Assembly: GCA_046293395.1 (NCBI GenBank)
Contig: JBKBOU010000001.1
Coordinates: 496,001-560,000, forward strand
Origin: CAYNRA01 sp046293395
GTDB taxonomy: Bacteria > Bacteroidota > Bacteroidia > Cytophagales > Spirosomataceae
Reading direction: 5' to 3'
DNA length: 64,000 nt
Shown piece by piece: positions 24,375 to 34,900 of this stretch. Each line of letters begins with the position of its first letter. The first letter of the stretch is position 1. The notes beneath the pieces were generated by a model that was not told the DNA's origin, searched no databases, and worked only from the letters and a program-made list of their open reading frames with translations. Both the position numbers and the translations under genes were made by a program.

Positions 24375-27062
24375 TTGAGAAAACTATATCTACTTTGTAC
24401 TTTTCTATTTTTCTTTTCTGAAGGGGTTTGTCAAAAATCACCATGCGTCATTCAGATTTCTTACCCAAAAGAATACCCTTTTTTAGAAACATCTCTACAA
24501 ATTTTTGAAAAAAATAACACGAAAGACACGTTAGTTTTACACAAACGTCTATTTGTTCCTGAAATAAATTTTAACTTCGAATCTTACAATAGCTACCAAA
24601 TAAGTGTTCATTCTCCCTTTTTTGATTCCATACAAGTTACTTTCAATGCTGATACTTTGCATTGCCCATTGGTCATTTCTTTGAAACCCAAAGAAAAAAT
24701 ACTAGAGTTAAAGGAGGTTATCATAAAAGCAGAGAAAGAACGATTCGAAAGACAAGGTGACACGCTGGTCATACACGTGAAAGATTCCGATGCACGACCT
24801 CACGCAGAAGCAAATACACTTTTTGACCGTATCCAAGGTCTGGAAACTAATGGAAATGGTAGTTTACGTGTTCTAGGTAAGAACGTACAAGAAGTTACGG
24901 TAGATGGCAAAAAGATTTTTGGCGGAGTAGGCTCTCTTACGCTCGATAATATCAAGGCTGATATGATTGAACGTATGGAATTTATTGAAAGTAGCCCAAC
25001 TACACACCTGCAACAAAACACATTGAATCTCGTACTAAAACCCACAAAGAAAAAGGGTATTTACGGAAATATTTCCGGTGGATACGGAAACAACCAAAAT
25101 TATATAACAAATAGTCGGTTCTCTAAAATAATGCCCAAAGGGTTTGTAAGTGGATTTTCGACGGCTAATTCAATAAACGAAAGAGGAATTGACCCAAAAA
25201 CATTGGAAGAAATGACCGTTCGAAATTACAAGAAAACATTGAATCGGCAAGGCTCAGCCATTGGGCTTTACGAAACCGACTTGACGCAAGAAACACAAAA
25301 TCAGTTACCAATCAATCAAAGACTACAAGGCAACAACCGATATGCAGACATGGGTTTCAATATAACCCACATTCGCTCAAAAGTAGAAATGGATGGATTT
25401 GTGGTAGGAATTGCGAATCAAAATTATCAGTGGCAGAGGCGAACCAACTTTTCTTTGTTTAATTCTATCAACCAAACCGTTGAGACCACTCAAAATCGAA
25501 TTGAAAAGTTACAACATGCACACGCACAGCTTAACTTGGTTTGGAAACTGAATCCAAAAACAACCTTCCAATTCGCTAATCAAATACAACTTAATGGAAA
25601 TCAAATATCACAAAGAGACACTATTCAATCCTTTATTGATAGTTTTTTTTCAATCAATACAGCAACCCGTCAACTTAGTCAAACCAATGCGTTATTTGAT
25701 AATATTCTACAAGTAAGCGGAGTACATAAAGGAAAAAAGCCAGGAATAGTGTCCTCTCTTTATTTCCAAATGCACACTTCTTTACCCTCAGAAAATAAAA
25801 TTTTCAGCAACCGAACTGATTCATTTTCAGCCAATAAACTACAAAATCAAGCACTTACTAAAGATAATTCGTTACACTACATCAGCACCCAATTTTTGCA
25901 TGCTCGTCCGTTAACTAGAAGAATATTAGTAGAAGGTAAACTTAATTTTACGCATCGACAGGTTCAACTTTGGCAGCAAACGAATCAGTTAAATTTGCCT
26001 TTTCCATCTAAAAATTCTTCCCTAGTAAATATAAATCAAGAAAAAACAGCAAAAATTGAATCGGGACTATATCTATTTTACAAAAAACCTAAAACACAAA
26101 TTATTTCCGGATTAGGATATTGGAAATGGCTGGTACAAAGAGATTCAGACGGACTACAATTTCGAGACTCTCCTCATTTTTGGTTAAATCCATTTACGAA
26201 GATGAATTTTCGTCTTTCAACATCAACGCTTGCTATCAAATTTGCTAGAGAACCTTATCTTCCTACTTGGCAAAATACGTTGGCGATATTAGATAGTAGC
26301 GAAGTCTTCAATCTTGTTCGCGGGAATTTTCGTTTGCAGCACTACAGACAAAACTCGTCCGATTTAACATTTACATCCGCAAGTAAAAATGGTTATCAAG
26401 TGAATTTATCGATAAATTACCAACAAATCGAACAAGGAAGTATCATTAACCGAAATGAATTTAATCTGCAAACAGGCGCATTTGAATCCACTTTCACCAA
26501 CGCACAAGAACCCACAAGTGTGTATAACGCACATTTTACCTTGTTTCGAATCCAACCGAACAGTCGATTCACTTGGTTTTTTTTAGGTGGATTATTGGGC
26601 GTAAATTCTTTGATGGAAACACAAAACCAATTGACTACTTTACGTACTCGATTTGGTTTTACGCAGTTAAGTACTACACTCAAAATAAACTCAGGTTTTC
26701 AGGTTCGGGCAAATATGAAATCTCAATTCTCTTTTTTAGAGAATCGTTTGCAATCCAATCACCAACTAATTCTTCGAAATAATCTAGATTTAGGAAAGAA
26801 ATGGTATTTTGATTCACACCTTCGTTTCAATGCAAATGTTACTGAACAGACCCAAGTACAAAGTTTTTTTGATGCTGAACTAAGTAGATATTTCCTTCGG
26901 AATAATCAATGTAAGGCAGCAATTGTACTAAAAAATATATTCAATACACCTTTTGAACGTACTATTTCACAAACAAATAATTCTCAAATAAGCAACGAAA
27001 TCAATTATCTCCCATTTACATCTGTACTTTCCTTCACTTTTTATCCAGAAAAATGGAAATAA
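24375..27062 (+). CDS. TonB-receptor-like outer-membrane beta-barrel protein
   Basis: 895 aa with a TTG start at 24375; this is the only start that precedes the signal peptide (MRKLYLLCTFLFFFSEGVCQ), and no in-frame ATG lies upstream. Residues about 22-115 look like a carboxypeptidase-regulatory-like N-terminal domain. Residues about 115-235 form a plug-like domain (ELKEVIIKAEKERFERQGDTL, VLGKNVQEVTVDGKKIFGG). The rest is a long barrel of alternating strands ending in a short final strand (FTSVLSFTFYPEKWK). This layout fits the outer-membrane beta-barrel family (PF14905 type) related to TonB-dependent receptors. No TonB box was identified. Ligand unknown; it is probably translated with the 92-aa secreted protein. 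Confidence 0.75.
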   Translation: MRKLYLLCTFLFFFSEGVCQKSPCVIQISYPKEYPFLETSLQIFEKNNTKDTLVLHKRLFVPEINFNFESYNSYQISVHSPFFDSIQVTFNADTLHCPLVISLKPKEKILELKEVIIKAEKERFERQGDTLVIHVKDSDARPHAEANTLFDRIQGLETNGNGSLRVLGKNVQEVTVDGKKIFGGVGSLTLDNIKADMIERMEFIESSPTTHLQQNTLNLVLKPTKKKGIYGNISGGYGNNQNYITNSRFSKIMPKGFVSGFSTANSINERGIDPKTLEEMTVRNYKKTLNRQGSAIGLYETDLTQETQNQLPINQRLQGNNRYADMGFNITHIRSKVEMDGFVVGIANQNYQWQRRTNFSLFNSINQTVETTQNRIEKLQHAHAQLNLVWKLNPKTTFQFANQIQLNGNQISQRDTIQSFIDSFFSINTATRQLSQTNALFDNILQVSGVHKGKKPGIVSSLYFQMHTSLPSENKIFSNRTDSFSANKLQNQALTKDNSLHYISTQFLHARPLTRRILVEGKLNFTHRQVQLWQQTNQLNLPFPSKNSSLVNINQEKTAKIESGLYLFYKKPKTQIISGLGYWKWLVQRDSDGLQFRDSPHFWLNPFTKMNFRLSTSTLAIKFAREPYLPTWQNTLAILDSSEVFNLVRGNFRLQHYRQNSSDLTFTSASKNGYQVNLSINYQQIEQGSIINRNEFNLQTGAFESTFTNAQEPTSVYNAHFTLFRIQPNSRFTWFFLGGLLGVNSLMETQNQLTTLRTRFGFTQLSTTLKINSGFQVRANMKSQFSFLENRLQSNHQLILRNNLDLGKKWYFDSHLRFNANVTEQTQVQSFFDAELSRYFLRNNQCKAAIVLKNIFNTPFERTISQTNNSQISNEINYLPFTSVLSFTFYPEKWK

Positions 27063-27122
27063 ATCCCTTCTCTTTTTTCCCAGAAATCACTAAATTGACT
27101 CGTCCATTTTACCTATAGAATA

Positions 27123-27668
27123 ATGAACCAAACCGAGTTCCTCCCCTTCCTTCAAATTCTCGAAAAGAGATTCCATACCCATCTCCACAGACATCCAGAA
27201 ATTACCTGGCAGGAGGTGGAAGCCGCCATTTTGGATTCGCCAGATAAATGGAGAACCCTGCAACGCATGGAAGAAACCGGCGGCGAACCAGATGTGGTTG
27301 GTTATCAAGAAGATACACGAAAATATATCATCTGTGATTGTGCGCCCGAAAGCCCCAAAGGAAGACGAAGTGCGTGCTACGACCAAGCCGCCAGAGAAGC
27401 AAGAAAAGAAAATAAACCCACTACCAGCTGCCTCGAACTAGCCGAAGAAATAGGCATTCAATTACTATCCGAAGACCAATACAAACGTTTCCAAATCAAA
27501 GAAAATTGGGACAAAAAAACATCGAGTTGGTTATTGACACCACCCGATATCCGACAAAAAGGCGGTGCTATTTTCGGAGATTGGCGTTACGGACACATCT
27601 TCGTTTACCACAACGGCGCCGACTCTTACTACGCTTCCCGTGGTTTCCGTGGATATGTTTTGGTCTGA
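27123..27668 (+). CDS. DUF4256-family protein
   Basis: 181 aa, no signal peptide. The family signature is easy to see: RHPEITWQEVEAAI, METGGEPDVVGY (here MEETGGEPDVVGY), CAPESPKGRRSACYDQAAREARK, KTSSWLLTPPDIR and HNGADSYYASRGFRGY. Members are small conserved cytoplasmic proteins of unknown biochemical role, found in many bacteria. It is complete, single-copy here, and converges tightly (2 bp) on the helicase gene. Confidence 0.85.
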   Translation: MNQTEFLPFLQILEKRFHTHLHRHPEITWQEVEAAILDSPDKWRTLQRMEETGGEPDVVGYQEDTRKYIICDCAPESPKGRRSACYDQAAREARKENKPTTSCLELAEEIGIQLLSEDQYKRFQIKENWDKKTSSWLLTPPDIRQKGGAIFGDWRYGHIFVYHNGADSYYASRGFRGYVLV

Positions 27669-27670
27669 TA

Positions 27671-29548
27671 TTAATCCATAAATTCCCACGCGCTGTGGTA
27701 CGTACCCTGGTTTTCAAAAAACTGGATAAGTGCTTGATAGAAAGGATGATGACCAAACGTTGCACTATCTCCAACAAGAATCAATTTCTTTTTGGCACGT
27801 GTCATGGCGACATTCATTCGTCGCAAATCGTGTAAAAAACCAATCGAATTTTCTGTATTACTTCGCACCAAACTAATCAGAATCACATCTCTTTCTTGTC
27901 CCTGAAAACTATCCACGGTATTTATCCGTACATTCGCACAATTTGATAATTTACCTCCCTCATTATCAAGCAATTGTGTAAATATATTTACTTGTTCTTT
28001 GTACGGACTAATGACCCCCACCGTTGGTTTATTCTTTGATTTTGCTTCTTGTTCGTTCAAATAATTCTGTAAAAAACGCCAAGCAAAAGCCGCTTCTTCC
28101 GGATTTGCCGCACTCGTCCCAACCTGTTTTTCCTCGAATCCTGTTCCCGCTGTATCGATAAAAACGGCTGGCGTATCAGACGAGAATAGCTTTTTTTCTT
28201 TCACACTTGGATGCGCTTGCAGTCTATTTTCATAGAAATACAAGGACGGAAACGACATGATATTTTCGTGCATTCGGTATTGAATATCAAGCATTACAAC
28301 ACTTTCCGCCTGACTTTCAACTAATTTTTCCAACATGGTTTTTGCCAAAGCCACTTCGTCTGATTTGATGGTCGGAGGCAATTGGCGATGGTCGCCTGCC
28401 AAAATGACTTTATCGGCGCGTAAACAAGGAACCCACATAGCCGGCTCAAGGGCTTGTCCGGCTTCATCAATCACAACGGTAGAAAACTGCATTTTACGGA
28501 CAGAAAATTGATTGATTCCTATCAAAGTTCCTGTTATTACTTGTACTTTGGTTCGGATGTCATCCAAAATATAGGCTTCTATTTTCTCAATTTCCTTGGT
28601 TATTTTCTTAGCTTCATCGAACAACAATCTTCTTTGTTCACGCTCCGCAAATCCAAAATTTCGTTTGTATTTATGCGCTAAATTTTTGTATTCACGAGCT
28701 TGTTTACGTAAATTTTTAATTTCCTTTGCCATCGGATGATTGGCAACGAGCGAATCCATGGTCACACTTTGGACCTCTGCCGAGACCCGCTCTGGATGTC
28801 CGACGCGCATGACTTTTACCCCAGCTTTCACGAGTTTTTCTGTCAATAAATCAACTGCCGTATTGCTTGCTGCACACGCCAACAAAGGTTTTTCTTGCTT
28901 TTTTACTAAGGCTTGAATAGCAGCCACCAAAGTCGTTGTTTTTCCTGTCCCCGGCGGACCATGTAAAATAGCTAATTCATTGGCTGAAAGCATTTTATTG
29001 ATTGCTTTCACTTGTGAATCGTTTAAATTGCTGTTGCTGTAATCAGCTATATTTTTATCAAAACTTGCCTTTTTTGAACCGGTTAAAATCGGGATTAATG
29101 GCGACGACGACTTCGAAGCTTCTTGCATTGCTTCTTGCATCGTATCGTACGTGTAGGCATCAAACAGAACGTCCAGCCCTAACTTTCCGTCGCGTGACCA
29201 ATCAGGCAATTCATCCACCCGGAAATGCACCCGAATCTGATTTCCACCCACAAATGTAACCACACCTTGGATTCTATCTTCTGTTGGATTGTGTTGACTA
29301 AAAAAAGCGACAGGAACACCTGTTTTGAAAGAATGACTTAGCTCGTGATGTGTCGTTCGTTCAAAAAGAACCTGCAAATAATCGCCCAAAGCAGCTTCCG
29401 TTTGCCGAATTGCAAGCGGATACCAAGTTAGTCCTTTTTCACGTCGTTGCGCAACAGACGTTTCTTTGGTTTGTGCCAGGAACTGCGCTTCGTCCACATT
29501 TTTTTCTTTGGCGAGTGCGGCGGATAAATTGGAAAAATAAGGGTGCAT
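27671..29548 (-). CDS. SF1B DNA/RNA helicase, UPF1/IGHMBP2-like (DNA2/NAM7 type)
   Basis: 625 aa from the ATG at 29548. An N-terminal OB-like/1B region precedes the two RecA domains. Motifs are Walker A GPPGTGKTTTL (about 197), motif II VVIDEAGQALEP, motif III GDHRQLPPT, motif IV-V RINTVDSFQGQERDVILISLVR and motif VI RRMNVAMTRAKKKLILVGD. It should unwind DNA or RNA 5'->3'; its cellular role is unknown. The ATG lies only 2 bp past the his operon terminator. The in-frame TTG at 29599 lies before that hairpin and is less likely. It converges on the DUF4256 gene. Confidence 0.88.
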   Translation of the reverse strand: MHPYFSNLSAALAKEKNVDEAQFLAQTKETSVAQRREKGLTWYPLAIRQTEAALGDYLQVLFERTTHHELSHSFKTGVPVAFFSQHNPTEDRIQGVVTFVGGNQIRVHFRVDELPDWSRDGKLGLDVLFDAYTYDTMQEAMQEASKSSSPLIPILTGSKKASFDKNIADYSNSNLNDSQVKAINKMLSANELAILHGPPGTGKTTTLVAAIQALVKKQEKPLLACAASNTAVDLLTEKLVKAGVKVMRVGHPERVSAEVQSVTMDSLVANHPMAKEIKNLRKQAREYKNLAHKYKRNFGFAEREQRRLLFDEAKKITKEIEKIEAYILDDIRTKVQVITGTLIGINQFSVRKMQFSTVVIDEAGQALEPAMWVPCLRADKVILAGDHRQLPPTIKSDEVALAKTMLEKLVESQAESVVMLDIQYRMHENIMSFPSLYFYENRLQAHPSVKEKKLFSSDTPAVFIDTAGTGFEEKQVGTSAANPEEAAFAWRFLQNYLNEQEAKSKNKPTVGVISPYKEQVNIFTQLLDNEGGKLSNCANVRINTVDSFQGQERDVILISLVRSNTENSIGFLHDLRRMNVAMTRAKKKLILVGDSATFGHHPFYQALIQFFENQGTYHSAWEFMD

Positions 29549-29550
29549 AT

Positions 29551-29584
29551 AAAAAAGAACGTCCGAACCGGCAGATTCGGACGT
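29551..29584 (-). terminator. Intrinsic terminator of hisGD
   Basis: On the minus strand a 9-bp stem (ACGTCCGAA / TTCGGACGT) is followed by a T-rich stretch of the TTCTTTTTT type. The T-tract abuts the helicase start codon. Confidence 0.8.
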
Positions 29585-29605
29585 AGAAATAAAGTACAAA
29601 ATAAA

Positions 29606-30877
29606 TTAATTCAATAAAGACGCCAACCGGATACTTACCGCTTCTTTGTGCGCTATGAGCGATTCAGCTTCAGCCATTTTTTCAACGACAGGACCTACGA
29701 CACGCAAGCCTTCTTCCGAAATATGTTGAACCGTGATTTTCTTCACAAAACTATCGAGCGAAACCCCACTGTACGCACGTGCAAAACCATTGGTTGGTAG
29801 TGTATGATTTGTCCCTGAAGCGTAATCTCCACACGATTCAGGCGTATAATTTCCTAAGAAAATAGAACCCGCATTTACGATGCGTTCACTTACATTTTCT
29901 GGATTTTGCGTGGATATAATCAAGTGTTCAGCAGCGTATTCATTCAGTAAATCAATAGCTTCTGATAGGTTTTCAACAAAAATAGCTTTTGAATTTTGGA
30001 GAGCTGCCCGCGCGATTTCTTGGCGAGGCAAAAGCGCAACTTGGCGTTCGACCTCCTCCAAAATAGGCTGAATGATGGCTAAATCTGTACTTACCAAAAC
30101 CACCTGACTGTCCACGCCGTGTTCCGCTTGGGAGAGTAAATCAGCAGCAACAAAAGCGGGAATAGCCGTTTCGTCCACAAGAACGGCGACTTCAGACGGG
30201 CCGGCAGGCATATCTATCGCTGTTCCTTCTTTGGAAACCAATTGTTTAGCACTTGTAACATACTGATTACCAGGACCAAATATTTTATAAACCGACGGAA
30301 TCGACTCAGTTCCGTATGCCATAGCAGCAATTGCTTGTGCGCCACCTACTCTAAAAATTCGGGTAACACCGACTTTTTTTGCTGCATAATAAATAGCCGG
30401 GTGGTTGCTTGGAGAACACAAGACAACCTCCTGACAACCCGCAATTTGTGCCGGAATCCCGAGCATAAGCACTGTAGAAAACAAAGGCGCAGTGCCTCCA
30501 GGAATATAAATTCCCACACGTTGAATGCCTACACTTCTCCGCCAGCAAGTGACGCCGGGCATGGTTTCAATCTTGACAATATCCGATTTTTGTGCCTCAT
30601 GAAACCGATAAATGGCTTCATAAGCAGCGTCAATGGCATTTTTTAAATCTGCGGGTACATGTTCGATGGCATTTTCTACCTCCGCTTGCGACACTTCAAA
30701 AGTCGAAACATCTAAACCATCAAATTGCTTGGCAAAATGAATAAGTGCCTCATCTCCTTTGGATTTTACAGCCTCTAGGATGGGTTGCACGCGTTTTTCG
30801 ATTTCTGCGGAGTCAAAAACAGGACGAGCCAAGATGCTTGCCCATGAATTTCTTGCCGGATTTTGTATGATTTGCAT
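29606..30877 (-). CDS. hisD: Histidinol dehydrogenase
   Basis: 423 aa. Zinc enzyme that carries out the last two oxidations of histidine synthesis, histidinol to histidine. Landmarks are GIYIPGGTAPLFSTVLM (about 125), DMPAGPSEVAVLVDE (about 230), DLLSQAEHGVDSQ with the Gln/His zinc ligands (about 252-264), and NHTLPTNGFARAYSGVS (about 364). Full length. It follows hisG by 29 bp and ends at a terminator, so the rest of the his pathway is encoded elsewhere. Confidence 0.95.
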   Translation of the reverse strand: MQIIQNPARNSWASILARPVFDSAEIEKRVQPILEAVKSKGDEALIHFAKQFDGLDVSTFEVSQAEVENAIEHVPADLKNAIDAAYEAIYRFHEAQKSDIVKIETMPGVTCWRRSVGIQRVGIYIPGGTAPLFSTVLMLGIPAQIAGCQEVVLCSPSNHPAIYYAAKKVGVTRIFRVGGAQAIAAMAYGTESIPSVYKIFGPGNQYVTSAKQLVSKEGTAIDMPAGPSEVAVLVDETAIPAFVAADLLSQAEHGVDSQVVLVSTDLAIIQPILEEVERQVALLPRQEIARAALQNSKAIFVENLSEAIDLLNEYAAEHLIISTQNPENVSERIVNAGSIFLGNYTPESCGDYASGTNHTLPTNGFARAYSGVSLDSFVKKITVQHISEEGLRVVGPVVEKMAEAESLIAHKEAVSIRLASLLN

Positions 30878-30906
30878 AAGATTGTGTGGAAATCCCTTGG
30901 AAGGAA

Positions 30907-31773
30907 TTAATAAATCATTTTTTCAATTGGGATAACCAAAATACCTTGAGCGCCGGCTTCCCGGAGCGCCTCGATATTTTCCCAAAATTCACTTTCTTCC
31001 AGCACCGAATGAACAGAACTCCAACCTTCTTGCGCAAGTGGAACGATGGTCGGACTTTTCATGCCAGGTAAAAAAGAAATGATATGATCTAATTTTTCGT
31101 TCGGGGCATTTAACAAGATGTATTTGTAATTTTGTGCCGTTTGAACAGCATTAATTCTAAATAATAGCTTGTTTAAAAGTAAGGTTTTCTCCTCAGACAA
31201 ATTTTCGGTAGCAATTAGAACTGCCTCTGACTTAAAAATGGTTTCGACTTCTTTCAAACCATTGCTCAAAAGCGTACTACCGGAGCTAACAATATCACAA
31301 ACGGCATCTGCTAGACCTATACTTGGCGCAATTTCTACTGAGCCACTGATTTCGTGAATGTGCGCGTCAATGCCTTTTTTTGACAAATAATCACCTAGAA
31401 TTTGGGGATACGATGTAGCGATACTTTTTCCAGATAAATAGGAAGCATCGTCGTACTGAATTTCACGCGGGACCGCGATGGAGAGTCGGCATTTTGAGAA
31501 ACCCAATTTGCGGCTAACTTGCACATTTTTAGCACTTTCAACCAAAACATTTTCACCAACGATACCAAGGTCAGCGACACCATCTGCCACATAACCCGGA
31601 ATGTCGTCATCGCGGAGGAAGAGAAATTCAGCGGGGAAATTTGCCGATTCGGCTTTGAGTTTTCCTTTGCCGTTTTCAAATTTAATTCCGCACTCTTTGA
31701 AAAGTTTGATGGAGTCTTCGCTCAAGCGACCAGACTTCTGAATCGCGATTTTCAGTATATTTTGATTTTTCAT
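30907..31773 (-). CDS. hisG: ATP phosphoribosyltransferase, long form
   Basis: 288 aa. Joins ATP and PRPP in the committed step of histidine synthesis. The catalytic domains start with LKIAIQKSGRLSEDSI and contain VADLGIVGENVLVE, and DAVCDIVSSGSTLLSNGLKEV binds PRPP phosphate. The last about 75 residues form the ACT-like regulatory domain (MKSPTIVPLAQEGWSSVHSVLEE) of the self-regulated long type, so no HisZ partner is needed. It is first in the hisGD operon, with a clear upstream promoter. Confidence 0.95.
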   Translation of the reverse strand: MKNQNILKIAIQKSGRLSEDSIKLFKECGIKFENGKGKLKAESANFPAEFLFLRDDDIPGYVADGVADLGIVGENVLVESAKNVQVSRKLGFSKCRLSIAVPREIQYDDASYLSGKSIATSYPQILGDYLSKKGIDAHIHEISGSVEIAPSIGLADAVCDIVSSGSTLLSNGLKEVETIFKSEAVLIATENLSEEKTLLLNKLLFRINAVQTAQNYKYILLNAPNEKLDHIISFLPGMKSPTIVPLAQEGWSSVHSVLEESEFWENIEALREAGAQGILVIPIEKMIY

Positions 31774-31789
31774 ATCTCATTTAAAAATG

Positions 31790-31821
31790 CAAAAATACGG
31801 TGCTAATCATGGGAGGGCAAA
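31790..31821 (-). promoter_or_regulatory. Bacteroidota-type promoter for hisGD
   Basis: On the minus strand TTTG (31821-31818) and TATTTTTG (31797-31790) are 20 bp apart. The hisG ATG is 16 bp beyond. No His-rich leader peptide or T-box-like structure was seen. Confidence 0.5.
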
Positions 31822-31956
31822 GAAAAAGGGGAAAAATTAGACATAAATTCAAAATATTCGTCGCTAAAAACGAGGGGAAGAGACGTGAACACTTTGATAA
31901 GTGAGGGGTTACATAGATATTGCAAATTGAAATTCAAACTAAATCAATTACAAACT

Positions 31957-34900
31957 ATGAGGAAATGGTACAAAAAAGTGGCTTACCTCCTACTCTTTGG
32001 AGTCGGAATATCGGCTACTGCCCAGCAGACTTTCAAGCCAAATGGCGTTCAGAATGAGCCCGTAGGCTTGTATGCCTTCAAGAATGCCACGATTCACTTG
32101 GATGGTGAAAATGTCATTGAAAACGCCTTACTTTTTGTAAAAGGCGACAAAATTGAAGCAGTCGGCGCAAACTTCACACTCCCCGCCGGTACAATCGTGT
32201 ATGACCTAAAGGGCAAACACATTTACCCCGGATTAGTCGATGCCTATGCAAATTATGGTGTTCCAGAAGTAAAAAGAAGCCGAGGCGGTCGTAATTTTTA
32301 TCAAACTCAATTTGACTCCGAGAAAAAAGGAGCGTACAATTGGAACCAAGCGGTACATCCGGAAGTAAACGCAGCAGAACAATTTGTTGTTGATGCGAAA
32401 ACCGCAGAAACCATGCGGAAAATCGGGTTTGGCGTTGCCGTGACACACCAACCAGACGGAATTGCACGCGGTACTTCAGCACTTGTTTCTTTCTACGATG
32501 GTTCAGAAAACATTGCGTTACTTCAACCCAAAGTAGCCACTCATTATTCGTTTAATAAGGGTAGCTCTTCGCAAACATTTCCGGTTTCCTTGATGGGCGC
32601 GGTTGCCCTGTTAAGACAAACTTTGTACGATGCTGATTGGTATAAAAAGGGCGGAAATACAAAAGAAAGAAATATTTCACTGGAAGCTATCAACCAAACA
32701 AGTCAACTTCCTCGCATTTTCGAGGCAGCTAATGTCTTGGATGTTTTGCGTGCAGACCGCATCGGTGATGAATTTGGTACGCAATTCATCATTAAAACAA
32801 AAGGAGATGAATACCAAAAAATAGCAGAGGTAAAAGCGACGAATGCTTCTTTGGTTGTACCAATCAATTACCCTGACGCGTATGATGTCGAAGACCCGTA
32901 TGATGCTGAAAGAACATCGCTCACAGACATGAAGCATTGGGAACTAGCGCCTAAAAACCCAGCACTTTTACATCAGGCTGGCATTCCGTTTTCCATTACT
33001 TCGGCTGATTTAACGAAGAAAGATATGTTCTGGACGAATTTACGCAAAGCCGTTCAGTACGGTTTGCCTAAATCGGTTGCATTGAACGCCATTACCTCTG
33101 TTCCTGCCAAACAACTTCAAGTAGAAGGAATGGTAGGGAAAATTCAAAAAGGAATGTTGGCGAACTTCTTTATTTCATCGGAAGATATTTTTAATTCAAA
33201 CGCCAAAATTCACCAAAATTGGATTCAAGGCAAACCGTTTGAATTTATTCCATTGGATAAAGAGGATATTCGAGGAGATTATTCAGTCGATATTAGTAAT
33301 CGAATTGCCAAGTTGGTCATCAAAGGAACAATGGATAAGCCAACTTTTGAGATGATGGTCAATGATACGGTTAAAATCACGCCTAAAGTGAGCTTAGACG
33401 GAAATTTAGTGACTATATCGTTTGTCGAAAAAGGAAAAACAACCCGCTTGAGTGGCTACAAAAACGGAGTGAATTTCATGGGTAAAGGATTGGATGGCGA
33501 CGGAAAAGAAGTCGCTTGGACAGCCATGCCGACTACTCCTTTCAGCGAAACAGCGCCAAAGAGTGCAGCCGCAGAGAAAGAAATAAAAACGGGCGAAATC
33601 TTGTATCCATTTACCGCTTTCGGAGCCAAAGAAAAACCCAAAGCAGAAGATTTATTGATTAAAAATACAACTGTTTGGACTAACGAGAAAGAAGGTATTC
33701 TGCAAAATACAGACGTCTTAATCGAGAATGGAAAAATTGCTAAAATTGGAAAAAATTTGACTTCCAAAACAGCAAAAACAGTGGATGGTCAAGGAAAACA
33801 CTTGACAGCTGGCGTTATCGACGAACATTCGCACATTGCGTTATTATCTATCAATGAAGTGGAAACAGTGTCATCAGAAGTAAGACAGGGCGATGTTATC
33901 AACTCCGAAGATGTCAATATTTACAGACAATTGGCTGGTGGCGTAACGACTTCACAGCTACTGCATGGTTCTGCTGACTGTATCGGTGGGCAATCTGCGA
34001 TTATCAAACTTAAATGGGGTGAATCTCCGGAGAATTTAAAATTCCCACAAGCACCTGAATTTATCAAATTTGCGCTTGGTGAGAACGTCAAAAGAGGCAA
34101 TGCTCCGTCGGCACCAGACCGTTACCCGGCAACTCGTATGGGTGTTGAGCAAGTCTATTACGATGCTTTTACACGTGCGAAAGAATATGCAAAAGCGTGG
34201 AAAGAATACAATGCTTTGAAGAACAAAACAGGTGTAACACCACCAAGAAAAGACCTTGAATTAGATGCCTTGGTTGAAATCTTGGAAAACACAAGACATA
34301 TTACATGTCACTCGTATGTACAATCAGAAATCAATATGTTGATGAACGTAGCGGATTCAATGGGCTTCAAAGTCAATACGTTTACGCATATTTTGGAAGG
34401 ATATAAAGTGGCGGATAAAATGAAGCAACGTCAAATTGCAGCTTCTACTTTTTCTGACTGGTGGGCATATAAAATGGAAGTAAAAGAGGCTATTCCGTTT
34501 AATGCGGCGATGTTACACAAAGCAGGTGTTTTGACTGCCATTAACTCAGATGATGCAGAGATGGCAAGAAGATTGAATCAAGAAGCGGCAAAAGCAGTTT
34601 TATATGGAGGTTTATCAGAAGAAGATGCCTGGAAAACCGTTACGTTGAATCCGGCGAAAATGATGCGTATTGACCACAAAGTAGGCAGTATCAAAGTAGG
34701 AAAAGATGCGGATATTGTACTTTGGACGAACAACCCGCTATCTGTGTATGCACGTCCTGAGAAAACCATTATTGATGGAACTGTCTATTTTGATAAAGAA
34801 AAAGACGAAATATTGCGCAAAGAAGCGGCGGCTGAAAGAAACCGTCTGGTTCAGATAATGCTTGCTCAAAAAGCGGGAGGAGCGCCTACACAAAAAGCAC

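Noticed and set aside
30242..30646. 134-codon frame opposite hisD
   Set aside because: It is antisense to the conserved core of histidinol dehydrogenase, with no plausible domain.
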